Positions 1 to 10,323 of a DNA stretch of 64,000 nt are shown in pieces. Source of the DNA: Streptomyces lucensis JCM 4490 (lineage in GTDB: Bacteria > Actinomycetota > Actinomycetes > Streptomycetales > Streptomycetaceae); the NCBI RefSeq assembly GCF_014650035.1, contig NZ_BMUE01000019.1, positions 1 through 64,000 on the forward strand, given 5' to 3'. Made by a program: the position numbers and the translations under genes. Each line of letters starts with the position of its first letter. Positions within the stretch are counted from its first letter, which is position 1. Below the pieces are notes generated by a model. It saw nothing but the letters and a program-made list of their open reading frames with translations, did not search any database and was not told where the DNA came from.

Positions 1-208
1 TCCCTTCGGTCTTGCGTTTCCGACTCTATCAGATCTTTTCTCGATCCGATTTCCTCGGGTGCTTTCCAGGTTCCCGCTTTCGCGTTTCCCTTTCCGGCGG
101 TTCCGACTTTATCAGAAGTTTTCGGCCGGTCTGACCGGCTACTCATTCCTGAGTTATCGGGGGATGCTTCTGGAGAATGTCGATGTCGACTTCTCGGAAG
201 CAGATTAG

Positions 209-238
209 ATTCTAAACGACCGCCACAGAACTTGTCCA
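209..238 (-). promoter_or_regulatory. rrn promoter, second
   Basis: On the minus strand, -35 TGGACA (233-238), an 18-bp spacer and -10 TAGAAT (209-214). It sits just downstream of the distal promoter, as expected for tandem rrn promoters. Confidence 0.7.
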
Positions 239-256
239 GCTCTAGGCAACTGTTTG

Positions 257-285
257 AATCTACCTCCCCACGCTCGCTGTGTCAA
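257..285 (-). promoter_or_regulatory. rrn promoter, distal
   Basis: On the minus strand, -35 TTGACA (280-285) is followed by a 17-bp spacer and -10 TAGATT (257-262), a near-consensus housekeeping (HrdB-type) promoter. It is the strongest promoter-like sequence I found in the window and points towards the rRNA operon. Confidence 0.8.
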
Positions 286-338
286 CAGCTCTTGTGGGGC
301 GAAGAGGAGACTAGCAGCTCACAGGGGCTGGATGCACA

Positions 339-1346
339 TCACGCGGCCGTCGGCACGACCGCGCTGCGCTCCGCCTCTCCCAGGTCTCCCGTCTCCCCTG
401 CGCGCGCCGCGCGGCCGCCGAGGACGTAGACGTAGGCCAGGAACGCCGACTCGGCCGTGACTCCGATGCCGATGCGGGCCCATGTGGGCAGGCCCGACGG
501 GGTGACGAAGCCTTCGATGGCACCGGAGACGAACAGGACCAGGGCGAGGCCGATGGCCATGCCGATCGCCGCCCTTCCCTCCTGCGCGAGCGCGGCCCGC
601 CGGGTGCGCGGACCGGGGTCGATCAGCGTCCAGCCCAGACGCAGGCCGGTACCGGCGGCGACGAAGACGGCGGTCAGTTCGAGCAGGCCGTGCGGGAGGA
701 CCAGTCCCAGGAAGGTGTCGAGACGGCCGGCCGAGGACATGAGGCCGAAGCCGACGCCCAGGTTGAGCATGTTCTCGAACAGGATGAAGAGGACGGGGAG
801 CCCCAGGAAGACGCCCAGGACCAGGCACATCGCGGCCGCCTGGGCGTTGTTCGTCCATACCTGGGCCGCGAAGGCGCTCGCCGGGTGGCTGGAGTAGTAG
901 GTCTCGTACTCGCCGCCGGGTCGGGTCAGCTCGCGCAGCTGGCTCGGGGCCGCGATGGACGACTGCACGGCCGGGTGGGTGCCGATCCACCAGCCCAGGA
1001 GGATCGCGACGGCTGTCGAGACGAGAGCCGTGGGTACCCACCAGTGGCGTCCGCGGTAGACGGCGGCCGGGAAACCGTGGCCGAGGAAGCGCGTGACGTC
1101 GCGCCATGAGGCGCGGCGCGTTCCCGTGACGGCGCTGCGCGCGCGTGCCACCAGTTGGCTGAGCCGTCCCGTCAGCTGCGGGTCGGGAACGCTGGACTGG
1201 ATGAGGGAGAGGTGGGTGGCGGTGCGCTGGTAGAGCGCGACGAGTTCGTCGGTTTCGGCTCCGTTGAGGCGGCGCCGGCGGCGGAGCAGGGCGTCCAGAC
1301 GGTCCCATTCGGCACGGTGTATGGAGACGAAGACGTCCAGGTCCAT
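339..1346 (-). CDS. SpoIIM (stage II sporulation protein M)-like membrane protein
   Basis: 335 residues. The N-terminal ~100 residues are cytosolic and Arg-rich, followed by about five membrane segments (roughly 103-121, 169-191, 218-235, 258-281, 289-311). The segment PHGLLELTAVFVAAG near 218-232 is the hallmark of the DUF95/SpoIIM family. In Bacillus SpoIIM helps dissolve septal peptidoglycan; actinobacterial homologues next to an RDD protein have no established role, so a specific sporulation function is inference. It is divergent from the RDD gene with about 140 bp between, a pairing often seen in actinobacteria. Its 3' end is only about 50 bp from the rrn promoter region. Confidence 0.85.
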   Translation of the reverse strand: MDLDVFVSIHRAEWDRLDALLRRRRRLNGAETDELVALYQRTATHLSLIQSSVPDPQLTGRLSQLVARARSAVTGTRRASWRDVTRFLGHGFPAAVYRGRHWWVPTALVSTAVAILLGWWIGTHPAVQSSIAAPSQLRELTRPGGEYETYYSSHPASAFAAQVWTNNAQAAAMCLVLGVFLGLPVLFILFENMLNLGVGFGLMSSAGRLDTFLGLVLPHGLLELTAVFVAAGTGLRLGWTLIDPGPRTRRAALAQEGRAAIGMAIGLALVLFVSGAIEGFVTPSGLPTWARIGIGVTAESAFLAYVYVLGGRAARAGETGDLGEAERSAVVPTAA

Positions 1347-1489
1347 CGGGTCTGCCTGCTCCTCGGCTGGTCGCCGACTGCTCGTCGTGGATGCTCGTAA
1401 GTGTTGTCAGCTTGTCGTACTGGGGCGCGATGCGCTCACAGCTTGGCAGACTTGCGGTCCACCGGGTGGACCAGGAAAGGGCGGCGGGC

Positions 1490-2455
1490 GTGAGTGAGCT
1501 GGTGACGGGCGAGGCGGTGGCCCTCGAGCTACGGCCCGCGAGGCTGCCGAGCAGGGCGTTGGCCGTGCTGCTCGACCTGGTGGTGGCCGTGTTCGCGTAC
1601 GTCTTCGTGTCCGTGCTGCTGCTGGCTTCGACGGCTTCCCTCGACGAGGCGGCGCAGACGGCGCTGTCGATCGCGACGTTCCTGCTGGTGCTGGTCGGCG
1701 GGCCGATCGCGGTGGAGACGCTCAGCCATGGGCGTTCGCTGGGGAAGATGGCGTTCGGGCTTCGGGTGGTGCGGGACGACGGCGGGCCGATCCGTTTCCG
1801 GCACGCGTTGGTCCGGGGCGCGGTCGGCGTCGTCGAGATCTTGATGACGCTGGGCGTGGTGGCCTGCATCGCCTCGCTGGTGTCGGCGCGCGGGCGGCGG
1901 GTCGGGGATGTGTTCGCGGGCACGCTGGTGGTGCGCGAGCGGATACCCGTCGTACGCGCCGGTTTCGTTCCGCCGCCGCCTCCCTGGCTCGCCGGCCGTT
2001 TCTCCGGGCTCGACCTGTCGGGGGTTCCGGACGGGCTGTGGCTTGCCGTGCGGCAGTACCTGACCCGCATGGGGCAGCTCGATCCGCAGGTGTCCGTGGG
2101 TATGGCGCAGCGGCTCGCGGACGATCTCGCGGCGCGTACGGGGGCTCCGGTGCCGCAGGGGCTTCCCCCGGCCGCCTTCCTGGCGGCCGTGGTGCACGAG
2201 CGGCAGTCACGTGAGGCGCGGCAGGCGTTGGGCCCCGTTGCTTTCGCCCCGCCACCGGCCCAGCCCGGTGCGGCTGCTGTTCATCGGCATCCGGCGCCTC
2301 CGGCGGGGGTGTGGCAGCAGCCTCCGGTTCAGGCGGCTCGGCTCCCCGGACCCGCTTACCTTCCCGGGCCCGCGCCTGTCGCTCCGTCGGTGTCCCCGGT
2401 ACGGGATCAGCCGCCGGCCGACCGCCCCGCCACCGGGTTCGCGCCGCCTGCGTGA
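1490..2455 (+). CDS. RDD family membrane protein
   Basis: An RDD-domain integral membrane protein of 321 residues from the GTG at 1490, chosen because AGGAAAGG lies about 10 bp upstream; an in-frame start at 1391 would add 33 poorly structured residues. RDD signatures are visible: an Arg/Asp pair around residues 22-29 at the first helix, GRSLGKMAFGLRVV after the second helix and GRRVGDVFAGTLVVRE after the third. After residue ~150 a cytosolic part continues with a Pro/Ala-rich low-complexity tail to the end. RDD proteins are of uncertain function, and some are thought to act in transport. Divergent partner of the SpoIIM-like gene. Confidence 0.85.
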   Translation: MSELVTGEAVALELRPARLPSRALAVLLDLVVAVFAYVFVSVLLLASTASLDEAAQTALSIATFLLVLVGGPIAVETLSHGRSLGKMAFGLRVVRDDGGPIRFRHALVRGAVGVVEILMTLGVVACIASLVSARGRRVGDVFAGTLVVRERIPVVRAGFVPPPPPWLAGRFSGLDLSGVPDGLWLAVRQYLTRMGQLDPQVSVGMAQRLADDLAARTGAPVPQGLPPAAFLAAVVHERQSREARQALGPVAFAPPPAQPGAAAVHRHPAPPAGVWQQPPVQAARLPGPAYLPGPAPVAPSVSPVRDQPPADRPATGFAPPA

Positions 2456-2468
2456 GGAGCGGGGGCGT

Positions 2469-3083
2469 TCAGTCGAACCGCGACGGCGGTGACCGAAGGT
2501 CCTCCAGTTCGATCCCGGGGGCTGCGAGAACGACGTCGCCGGCGATGTGCACGGAGTGCCGTTCGCCGGTGTCGAGGGCTGTGACCTGGTATTCGTCCAC
2601 GGTCAGGGGCCCGTTGTCAGTGGCGTGTGCTTCGCTGTCCACCAAAGCCCAGGACTGGTCCACCGTGCGGGGGGCGAGGACCGGGTCCGTGAAGGCGACC
2701 AGGCGTACCCGGGTCGCGGCGGAGGAGGGGGTGAGGCTCAGGAGACGGGCGGTGGCGACGAGGAACGCGGGGGACGTGCCGGTGAAGGCGTGGGCGCGCA
2801 CATTGCCTTCGGTGGCATGGACGCCGGTGGGGTCGGTGCGGACCCAGGTGACGCCTTCGAGGGCGGCGCCGCGCACCTGCCAGCCTCCGGTGTGCAGTTC
2901 GAGGCGGATCGGGCGGCCGAGGTCGTCCAGGGCCAGGTCGACGGAGCCGCGGTGATCGCCTGCGGGTGTCGTGACCTGGGAGACGTAGCGCCAGCCGGAC
3001 GGGCCGGGGGCGCACTGGAAGTGCTCTTCCCCGAGGGGGGTGTGATCGTGCGGATCGTGGAGCGAATAGCGGCCGCGGGGCAT
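2469..3083 (-). CDS. conserved hypothetical protein
   Basis: 204 residues from the ATG at 3083 (starts MPRGRYSLHDPHDHTP). An upstream start at 3236 would overlap the ahcY coding end and adds Arg/Pro-rich sequence typical of a shadow frame. No signal peptide or membrane segment. The protein looks like a compact beta-rich fold with repeated patterns such as SGWRYVSQVTTP and VDLALDDLGRPIRLELHTGG. I do not recognise the family. It follows ahcY on the same strand after a strong hairpin terminator, so it is probably expressed separately. Confidence 0.7.
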   Translation of the reverse strand: MPRGRYSLHDPHDHTPLGEEHFQCAPGPSGWRYVSQVTTPAGDHRGSVDLALDDLGRPIRLELHTGGWQVRGAALEGVTWVRTDPTGVHATEGNVRAHAFTGTSPAFLVATARLLSLTPSSAATRVRLVAFTDPVLAPRTVDQSWALVDSEAHATDNGPLTVDEYQVTALDTGERHSVHIAGDVVLAAPGIELEDLRSPPSRFD

Positions 3084-3129
3084 GGGCGTCCTGGGGCTTG
3101 ACGGGCTGGTCCGGTCAGAGGCCAAAGGG

Positions 3130-3163
3130 GCAGGCCCCCGGCACGGGGGTGCGGGGGGCCTGC
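3130..3163 (-). terminator. hairpin terminator of ahcY
   Basis: A 15-bp inverted repeat (3130-3144 and 3149-3163, one mismatch) with a 4-nt loop lies 27 bp past the ahcY stop codon. There is no U-tract, as usual for Streptomyces. Confidence 0.8.
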
Positions 3164-3189
3164 CTCGGAGGATCTGCCGACCTTCGGAC

Positions 3190-4647
<1,458 letters not shown>

Positions 4648-4985
4648 TGCGAGCTGCTCCTCGGGATTGGGGCGAGGTGGGTACGGCTGGTCTGCGCGGC
4701 GGCGGACACAGGGGTGCCCGAAAGAGGACACTGGCATGCCCACGTACGCGCAGCGCAGTCCGTCGGAGGCCCTCTCTCCCTCGGCCGGTCCGTTCCGGGA
4801 CCGCCCGACCGCCATCAGCAGCGACGTCTGGCTCCGTCCCAAGCTACACCGGAGTACCCGGTCGCCCCCAGTCCGCCTGCGGGGCCTGTGACCCGGCCGA
4901 CAGCGGTTCCCCGCTGGACGGGGGGCGGCGCTCGGGCCGGCGCGGGCTGCTCAGGGGTGAGGCGGGCTCACCCCTGACCTCTGCC
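4648..4985. other. intergenic region: ahcY leader plus upstream terminator
   Basis: No gene. The right end holds the hairpin that ends the upstream transporter gene. The remainder is the ahcY promoter/leader. On the minus strand a TAGCTT -10-like hexamer (4841-4846) has only a poor -35. I looked for SAM- and SAH-riboswitch signatures on the ahcY strand and saw none. Confidence 0.5.
4952..4976 (-). terminator. hairpin terminator of the cation efflux gene
   Basis: Perfect 10-bp inverted repeat CAGGGGTGAG/CTCACCCCTG with a 5-nt loop, 9 bp after the stop codon. Confidence 0.8.
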
Positions 4986-5966
4986 TCAGTGCCCGGCCGC
5001 GTGCGGGTTCGGGCCGCCGGGGGTCGCTTCCGGGTCCGGGCCCTTGGCGGCCTCGGCCTCGCTGTAGATGTCCGGTTCCAGGTAGATGACCCGGGCGATC
5101 GGGACGGCGGCGCGGATGCGGGCCTCGGCGGCGTCGATGGCCCGCGCGATCTCGGCGGCCGTGTCGTCGTGCTGGACGGCGATCTTGGCGGCGACCAGCA
5201 GTTCCTCGGGGCCGAGGTGCAGCGTCCGCATGTGGATGAGGCCGGTGACGGTGTCGCCGTCGACGACGGCGGCCTCGATCTTCTTGACGTCGTCGACGCC
5301 GGCGGCCTCGCCGAGCAGCAGCGACTTCGTCTCGGCGGCGAGGACCAGGGCGATGAGGACGAGGAGGACGCCGATGCAGACGGTGCCGATGCCGTCCCAG
5401 ACGGCGTCGCCGGTGAGCAGGGTGAGGCCGACGCCGCCGAGGGCGAGGACGAGGCCGATGAGGGCGCCGAAGTCCTCCAGCAGGACGACGGGCAGCTCGG
5501 GCGCCTTGGCGCGGCGGATGAACTGGGCCCAGGAGAGCTTGCCGCGCAGCTCGTTGGACTCCTTCATGGCCGTGCGGAAGGAGAAGCCCTCGGCGATGAT
5601 CGCGAAGACGAGGACCGCCACCGGCACGTACCAGTGCTCCAGGTCGTGGGGATGCTGGATCTTCTCGTAGCCCTCGTAGATGGCGAACATGCCGCCGATG
5701 GTGAAGAGGACGATCGAGACGAGGAAGGCGTAGATGAACCGCTCGCGGCCGTAGCCGAAGGGATGCTGGGGGGTCGCCTCGCGCTGGGCCTTCTTGCCGC
5801 CGATCAGCAGCAGGAACTGGTTGCCGGAGTCGGCGAGGGAGTGGACGCCCTCCGCGAGCATCGAGGAGGAGCCGCTGAACGCGAACGCCACGAACTTCGA
5901 TACCGCGATCGCGATGTTGGCGCCGAGTGCCGCCACGATCGCTTTGGTGCCGCCTGACGCGCTCAT
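4986..5966 (-). CDS. cation diffusion facilitator family transporter
   Basis: 326 residues, an inner-membrane divalent metal (Zn/Fe/Co-type)/proton antiporter by family. Six membrane segments are visible, with the metal-site motif HSLADSGNQ (His42/Asp46) in helix 2 and EDFGALIG in helix 5, followed by a C-terminal cytoplasmic domain (LHLGPEELLVAAKI...) of the ferredoxin-like CDF type. The HPFGYGRERF loop after helix 2 is typical. Starts at the ATG at 5966. It lies between manA and ahcY on the same strand, but spacing of 140 bp and 338 bp argues against tight co-transcription. Metal specificity cannot be read. Confidence 0.93.
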   Translation of the reverse strand: MSASGGTKAIVAALGANIAIAVSKFVAFAFSGSSSMLAEGVHSLADSGNQFLLLIGGKKAQREATPQHPFGYGRERFIYAFLVSIVLFTIGGMFAIYEGYEKIQHPHDLEHWYVPVAVLVFAIIAEGFSFRTAMKESNELRGKLSWAQFIRRAKAPELPVVLLEDFGALIGLVLALGGVGLTLLTGDAVWDGIGTVCIGVLLVLIALVLAAETKSLLLGEAAGVDDVKKIEAAVVDGDTVTGLIHMRTLHLGPEELLVAAKIAVQHDDTAAEIARAIDAAEARIRAAVPIARVIYLEPDIYSEAEAAKGPDPEATPGGPNPHAAGH

Positions 5967-6106
5967 GTGTCCGCGTTGTCCCTTCGCCTTTGTCGCCCTC
6001 GTCCGTCCACACCGTCCAGGCGTGTCCCGGCTTTGCCCGGCCTTTGCCAGTGGGCCATTGTTGCAGCCCGGCCGGGCCCCGGCGTCTCAGGTATCCACAA
6101 CCGCGG

Positions 6107-7258
6107 TCATACGATCACAGTGGCGCGGAAGACGGTGCCCGCGCCCGAGATCTCCGCCCGCTCGCCGGCCGGGACGAACACGGATCGGCCGGGGGTCAGT
6201 TCGTGCTTGCCCGCCCGGACGGAGCCGGCCGTGCAGAGCAGGATCTGGGGAGTGTGCCGGGTGACGTCGTGGGCGCCGCCGCCTTCGGGCAGTACGTAGC
6301 GGGAGAGCCGGAACTCGTCGATCGGCGTCTCGTAGACCTCCTCGCCGTCCGCGGAGGCCTCGGGCCGCAGTACGCCCGGGTCGCTCGGCTCGAAGCGGAC
6401 GACGCGCAGGAGTTCGGGGACGTCGACGTGTTTGGGGGTCAGGCCGCAGCGCAGGACGTTGTCGGAGTTGGCCATGATCTCGACGCCGAGGCCGTTGAGG
6501 TAGGCGTGCGGGATGCCGGCGCCGAGGAACAGTGCCTCCCCGGGCTGCAGGCGGACGCGGTTGAGGAGCATGGCCGCTATGACGCCGGGGTCGCCGGGGT
6601 AGTGGTGGGCGATGTCGGCGTAGGGGGCGTAGTCGCCGCCGAGGCGGGTGCAGGCGGCGGTGGTCTCGGTGACGGTGCGGGCCATCTCCCCGGGGTCCGC
6701 GGTGAGGACGGCGGTGAGGACCTCGCGCAGGGCCGCGTCCTCGGGGTGCGCGTGCAGCAGGTCGACGTAGGGCTTGAGGGAGTCGACGCCGAGGCCGGCG
6801 AGGAGGTCGGCGGTCCGGGCGGGGTCGCGGAAGCCGCACAGGCCGTCGAACTCGGTCAGGGCGCAGATCAGTTCGGGCTTGTGGTTGGCGTCCTTGTAGT
6901 TGCGGTGCGGGGCGTCGATCGGGACGCCGCGCCGCTCCTCGTCGGCGTATCCCTCCTTGGCCTGGTCCAGGTCGGGGTGCACCTGGAGCGAGAGGGGCGC
7001 ACCGGCGGCGAGGATCTTCAGCAGGAACGGCAGGCGGGGACCGAACCTGGCCACCGCGCGGGCGCCGAGTTCCCGCTCCGGGTGGGCCTCGATGACCTCG
7101 ACGAGCGTTCCGCGCGCGGTGCGCGAGGGGGCGCCGGGGTGCGCGCCCATCCACATCTCCGCCTGCGGTTCGCCGGTCGGCTCGGTGCCGAGCAGGTGCG
7201 GGATGGCGGTGGGGGAACCCCAGGCGTAGGGGCGGATCGTGTTGTCGAGGCGGTCCAT
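6107..7258 (-). CDS. manA: mannose-6-phosphate isomerase, type I
   Basis: 383 residues; interconverts fructose-6-phosphate and mannose-6-phosphate, feeding mannosylation. The zinc site motif QVHPD (Gln92, His94) and HKPEL (Glu129) are present, as is the later IPHAYLNGLGVEIMANSDN of the type I cupin fold. Start at the ATG at 7258 (MDRLDNTIRPYAWGS), the expected N-terminus. It is the last gene of a same-strand series manB, Trm112, SIS isomerase, manA, with gaps of 80-177 bp. Grouping with manB and a SIS isomerase supports a role in supplying GDP-mannose for cell-envelope glycans. Confidence 0.95.
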   Translation of the reverse strand: MDRLDNTIRPYAWGSPTAIPHLLGTEPTGEPQAEMWMGAHPGAPSRTARGTLVEVIEAHPERELGARAVARFGPRLPFLLKILAAGAPLSLQVHPDLDQAKEGYADEERRGVPIDAPHRNYKDANHKPELICALTEFDGLCGFRDPARTADLLAGLGVDSLKPYVDLLHAHPEDAALREVLTAVLTADPGEMARTVTETTAACTRLGGDYAPYADIAHHYPGDPGVIAAMLLNRVRLQPGEALFLGAGIPHAYLNGLGVEIMANSDNVLRCGLTPKHVDVPELLRVVRFEPSDPGVLRPEASADGEEVYETPIDEFRLSRYVLPEGGGAHDVTRHTPQILLCTAGSVRAGKHELTPGRSVFVPAGERAEISGAGTVFRATVIV

Positions 7259-7338
7259 GTGTCTTCTCTGTCTCCGTACGTACGCGGCTCAGCCGGGCGC
7301 CTTGGCGGCGGGCGCTGACCGGCCCGCCGGGAGCAAGG

Positions 7339-8466
7339 TCAGGCCCTGGAAGCGAGCGCCAGGTAAACGGCGGCGAAATCGGTGACGGCGATCAGTTCCG
7401 CGAGGGTCTCCAGTTCGCCGCCCTCCTCGGGTTCGAGTTCGCTGATCGGCGTGTCGTGGCTGAGGGCCACGTCACGGGCGGCGGGGGCGGCGGTGAGGCC
7501 GCCGATCGGGCGGTCGCGGAGCAGCACCACGCGCGCGTGCAGGGCGGGGGCCTCCTCCACGCGGTCGCGGAAGAAGTCGTCCGGGTCGGCGCTGGCGGCG
7601 AGCGGGCCGGCCAGCAGGGCGCTGTGCGCGGCCAGCGCCTCGGGCAGTTCGGCGACGACCGCGGGGCGGCCGGCGAGTTCGGCGAGAGCGGCGGCGAACC
7701 GGCGGCCCGCCGGGCCCGCCGAGTCGCCCTCCGTCCACACGACGGGGAGCGCGTCGGCGAGTTCCGCGGCGAGGGTCTTGGCCGGGTTGCTGTAGGCCGC
7801 GATGGCGGGGCCGCAGCGCTCCGCGACGTGGTCCAGGCGGTCGGCGATCTTCTCCAGGACGTCCGGCGGGGCGCCGAGCAGGCCGATGCGGTCCAGGAGC
7901 GCCAGCAGCGGGGTCAGCAGGGCCCAGAACACGCCCGGGGAGGACGCGGCGAGCGGTTCCTCCTGGTCGTACGGTGCCGTCGCCATCGGCACGAACAGGC
8001 CGTGGGCTCCGGTGACCGCCTCGGCGAGCGGGGTCTGGGGAGGTGCGACGGCGGCGACCGAGCAGCCGCGGCGGTAGGCCTGGTCGGCGAGGAGGGAGAG
8101 GCTGGGCTCCGTGCCGTCGGGGGTGGCGATCAGGAGCAGGTCCACGGATCCGGCCCAGCCCGGCAGTTCCCAGCGCAGGGCGCCCGCGGCCGGGGCGACG
8201 CCGGTGGGGGCCAGGCGGACCATGGGGCTGCCGGTCCCGGCCAGCGCTCCGAGCAGGTCGGCGGTGTGGGTGGCGGCGGCTCCGGGGCCGGCGATCAGGA
8301 CGGCGCGGGGGCGGCCGTCGGGCTTGAGGCCGCCGATGCCGGCCTCGGCGGCGTGCCGGGCGGCGGTGCGGACGCGGGCGCCGGCCTCCGCCGCGCCGCG
8401 CAGCAGGCCCCGGTGGTCGGCCTCGGCGAGGCCCTCCGGGGTGTCGAGCAGCGATTCGTCCAGCAT
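7339..8466 (-). CDS. SIS domain protein, phosphoglucose/phosphomannose isomerase-like
   Basis: 375 residues from the ATG at 8466 (MLDESLLDTPEGLAEADHRG). A first SIS-like half has AVLIAGPGAAATHTADLLGAL and MVRLAPTGVAPAA, and a second half has VVWTEGDSAGPAGRRFAAAL, with the overall layout of bifunctional phosphoglucose/phosphomannose isomerases. The sequence is degenerate compared with archaeal enzymes, and I cannot confirm the catalytic Glu/His. The actinobacterial member between manA and manB is widely annotated only as a SIS protein. An upstream in-frame start at 8550 would add an Arg/Pro-rich segment and is rejected. Confidence 0.75.
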   Translation of the reverse strand: MLDESLLDTPEGLAEADHRGLLRGAAEAGARVRTAARHAAEAGIGGLKPDGRPRAVLIAGPGAAATHTADLLGALAGTGSPMVRLAPTGVAPAAGALRWELPGWAGSVDLLLIATPDGTEPSLSLLADQAYRRGCSVAAVAPPQTPLAEAVTGAHGLFVPMATAPYDQEEPLAASSPGVFWALLTPLLALLDRIGLLGAPPDVLEKIADRLDHVAERCGPAIAAYSNPAKTLAAELADALPVVWTEGDSAGPAGRRFAAALAELAGRPAVVAELPEALAAHSALLAGPLAASADPDDFFRDRVEEAPALHARVVLLRDRPIGGLTAAPAARDVALSHDTPISELEPEEGGELETLAELIAVTDFAAVYLALASRA

Positions 8467-8610
8467 GAGCGGCAGCCTCTTCCGATCGCCGGGGTCCTGG
8501 GCGGGGGCGGGCGCGCGGGGTTCCCGACGCCCACGGGGTGTCGCCGTCACGAGCGGGTGGTCCCGCCGCGGGTCGGCAGCGCCTTGTCGCCTACGAGGGG
8601 TGGGGCATCG

Positions 8611-8781
8611 TCACTGGGGGCGGCGGGCCTCGTCGACGAGCAGTACGGGGATGCCGTCGCGGACGGGGTACGCGAGGCCGCAGTCCTGGCCGGTGCAGAT
8701 CAGCTCGGTGTCCTGCTCCTTCAGGGGAGCGTGGCAGGCCGGGCAGGCGAGGATCTCCAGGAGGCCGGCTTCGAGCGGCAT
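8611..8781 (-). CDS. Trm112-like small zinc protein
   Basis: A 56-residue protein from the ATG at 8781 (MPLEAGLLEILACPACHAPL) to the TGA at 8611. The pattern ILACPACHAPL followed by ELICTGQDCGLAYPVRDGIPVLL is that of the Trm112/YcaR family: a zinc ribbon with a CPxC pair, and C-terminal YPVRDGIPVLL. Trm112 proteins activate methyltransferases in archaea and eukaryotes; the bacterial partner is generally unknown. It sits between manB and the SIS isomerase, the same context as in other actinobacteria. Confidence 0.88.
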   Translation of the reverse strand: MPLEAGLLEILACPACHAPLKEQDTELICTGQDCGLAYPVRDGIPVLLVDEARRPQ

Positions 8782-8958
8782 GGGGTGTCCCTTCGACAGG
8801 CGGGTACGACTCTGTGGATGTGCTGGTCAGCGTACCGCCGGAGGGGCGGCGCCGGAGGGTTCGGCAGGTCCGCGGGCGGGGGTGCCGCCCAGGGGGCTCC
8901 ACCCCCTGGGTCCCCGTCCTCGTCCTCTGCCCGGGGGCCGGGCGGCGTGCGGCCGGGA

Positions 8959-10323
8959 TCAGGCTCTGATGATGGACAGGGCCTCGTCCCTGATCTTGGT
9001 CATCGTGGCCTCGTCCTTCGCCTCGGCGTTCAGGCGCAGGAGTGGTTCCGTGTTGGAGGGGCGGACGTTGAACCACCAGTCGGCCGCGGCGACCGTGAGG
9101 CCGTCGAGGTCGTCGAGGGTGACGTCGGCGCGGCCCTCGTACGCGGCGCGGATCGCGGCGAGGCGGGCGCTCTGGTCGGCGACGGTGGAGTTGATCTCGC
9201 CGGAGCCCGTGTAGCGGTCGTACTGGGCGACGAGGGAGGAGAGGGGGCCTTCCTGGCCGCCCAGGGCCGCGAGGACGTGCAGGGCGGCCAGCATGCCGGT
9301 GTCGGCGTTCCAGAAGTCCTTGAAGTAGTAGTGGGCGGAGTGCTCGCCGCCGAAGATCGCGCCGGTACGGGCCATCTCGGCCTTGATGAAGGAGTGGCCG
9401 ACGCGCGTGCGAACCGGGGCGCCGCCGTTCTCCCGCACCACCTCGGGGACCGTGCGCGAGGTGATCAGGTTGTGGATGACCGTGCCCTTGCCGCCGTTGC
9501 GGGTCAGTTCGCGGACGGCGACCAGCGCGGTGATCGCGGACGGGGAGACCGGGTCGCCGTGCTCGTCCACGACGAAGCAGCGGTCGGCGTCGCCGTCGAA
9601 GGCGATGCCGAGGTCGGCGCCCTCCGCAGGCACCCGCTTCTGCAGGTCCACGAGGTTGGCCGGGTCGAGCGGGTTGGCCTCGTGGTTGGGGAAGGTGCCG
9701 TCCAGTTCGAAGTACATCGGGACGAGGGTCAGGGGGAGACCGGCGAAGACCGTGGGGACCGTGTGGCCGCCCATGCCGTTGCCGGCGTCGACCACGACCT
9801 TCAGGGGGCGGAGGGAGGTCAGGTCGACCAGCGAGCGCAGGTGTGCCGCGTAATCCTCCAGCGTCTCGCGGGAGGTGAGGGTTCCCGGCTCGGCCACCGG
9901 CTCGGGGGCGCCCGACTCCAGCCAGCCCTCGACCAGTTCGCGGATCTGCGTGAGGCCGGTGTCCTGGCCGACCGGGGCTGCGCCCGCGCGGCACAGCTTG
10001 ATGCCGTTGTACTGGGCCGGGTTGTGGGACGCCGTGAACATCGCACCGGGCAGGTTCAGCGCGCCCGAGGCGTAGTACAGCTGGTCCGTGGAGCACAGGC
10101 CGATCTCGGTGACGTCCACGCCGCGGTCCGCCGCGCCGCGCGCGAACGCGCGGGACAGGGCGGGGGAAGAGGGCCGCATGTCGTGGCCTACGACGATCGC
10201 CGCCGCACCCGTCACCTCCGTGAAGGCGGCGCCGAAGAGTCCGGCCAGTGTCTCGTCCCACTGGTCCGGGACCACTCCGCGTACGTCGTACGCCTTCACG
10301 ATCTGCGACAGATCAGCAGTCAC
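8959..10323 (-). CDS. manB: phosphomannomutase/phosphoglucomutase
   Basis: 454 residues from the GTG at 10323, chosen because GGAGGG lies 7 bp upstream and translation begins MTADLSQIVKAYDVRGVVPD, the normal N-terminus of the alpha-D-phosphohexomutase family. The phosphoserine loop TASHNP (Ser99), the metal loop DGDADRC and the sugar-binding GEHSAHYYFKD are all present. It converts mannose-6-phosphate to mannose-1-phosphate (and the glucose equivalents), the step between manA and the guanylyltransferase at 22671-23753. Confidence 0.95.
   Translation of the reverse strand: MTADLSQIVKAYDVRGVVPDQWDETLAGLFGAAFTEVTGAAAIVVGHDMRPSSPALSRAFARGAADRGVDVTEIGLCSTDQLYYASGALNLPGAMFTASHNPAQYNGIKLCRAGAAPVGQDTGLTQIRELVEGWLESGAPEPVAEPGTLTSRETLEDYAAHLRSLVDLTSLRPLKVVVDAGNGMGGHTVPTVFAGLPLTLVPMYFELDGTFPNHEANPLDPANLVDLQKRVPAEGADLGIAFDGDADRCFVVDEHGDPVSPSAITALVAVRELTRNGGKGTVIHNLITSRTVPEVVRENGGAPVRTRVGHSFIKAEMARTGAIFGGEHSAHYYFKDFWNADTGMLAALHVLAALGGQEGPLSSLVAQYDRYTGSGEINSTVADQSARLAAIRAAYEGRADVTLDDLDGLTVAAADWWFNVRPSNTEPLLRLNAEAKDEATMTKIRDEALSIIRA

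Larger units (their letters stand above)
1..300 (-). promoter_or_regulatory. rRNA operon promoter region and leader (16S gene off left edge)
   Basis: Read on the minus strand this stretch has the lower-GC, purine-rich composition and the wording I know from the region upstream of Streptomyces 16S rRNA genes, including two copies of the block CTGATARAGTCGGAA (about 18-33 and 101-116, 83 bp apart). Two good promoters lie at its upstream end (listed separately). Each repeat carries an extended -10-like TGATARAGT without a clear -35, which fits the multiple-promoter layout of Streptomyces rrn operons. Transcription would run leftwards out of the window into 16S rRNA. No protein-coding frame here is convincing. 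The assignment rests on recall of the rrn leader; extending the sequence left would settle it. Confidence 0.82.

Noticed and set aside
319..2070. 583-codon minus-strand frame spanning the SpoIIM and RDD genes.
   Set aside because: Pro/Arg/Thr-rich shadow produced by third-position GC; both genes it overlaps have clear family signatures in other frames.
4648..4985. Possible SAM or SAH riboswitch in the ahcY leader.
   Set aside because: I looked for the conserved core words and pairings of these riboswitches on the ahcY strand and did not find them.
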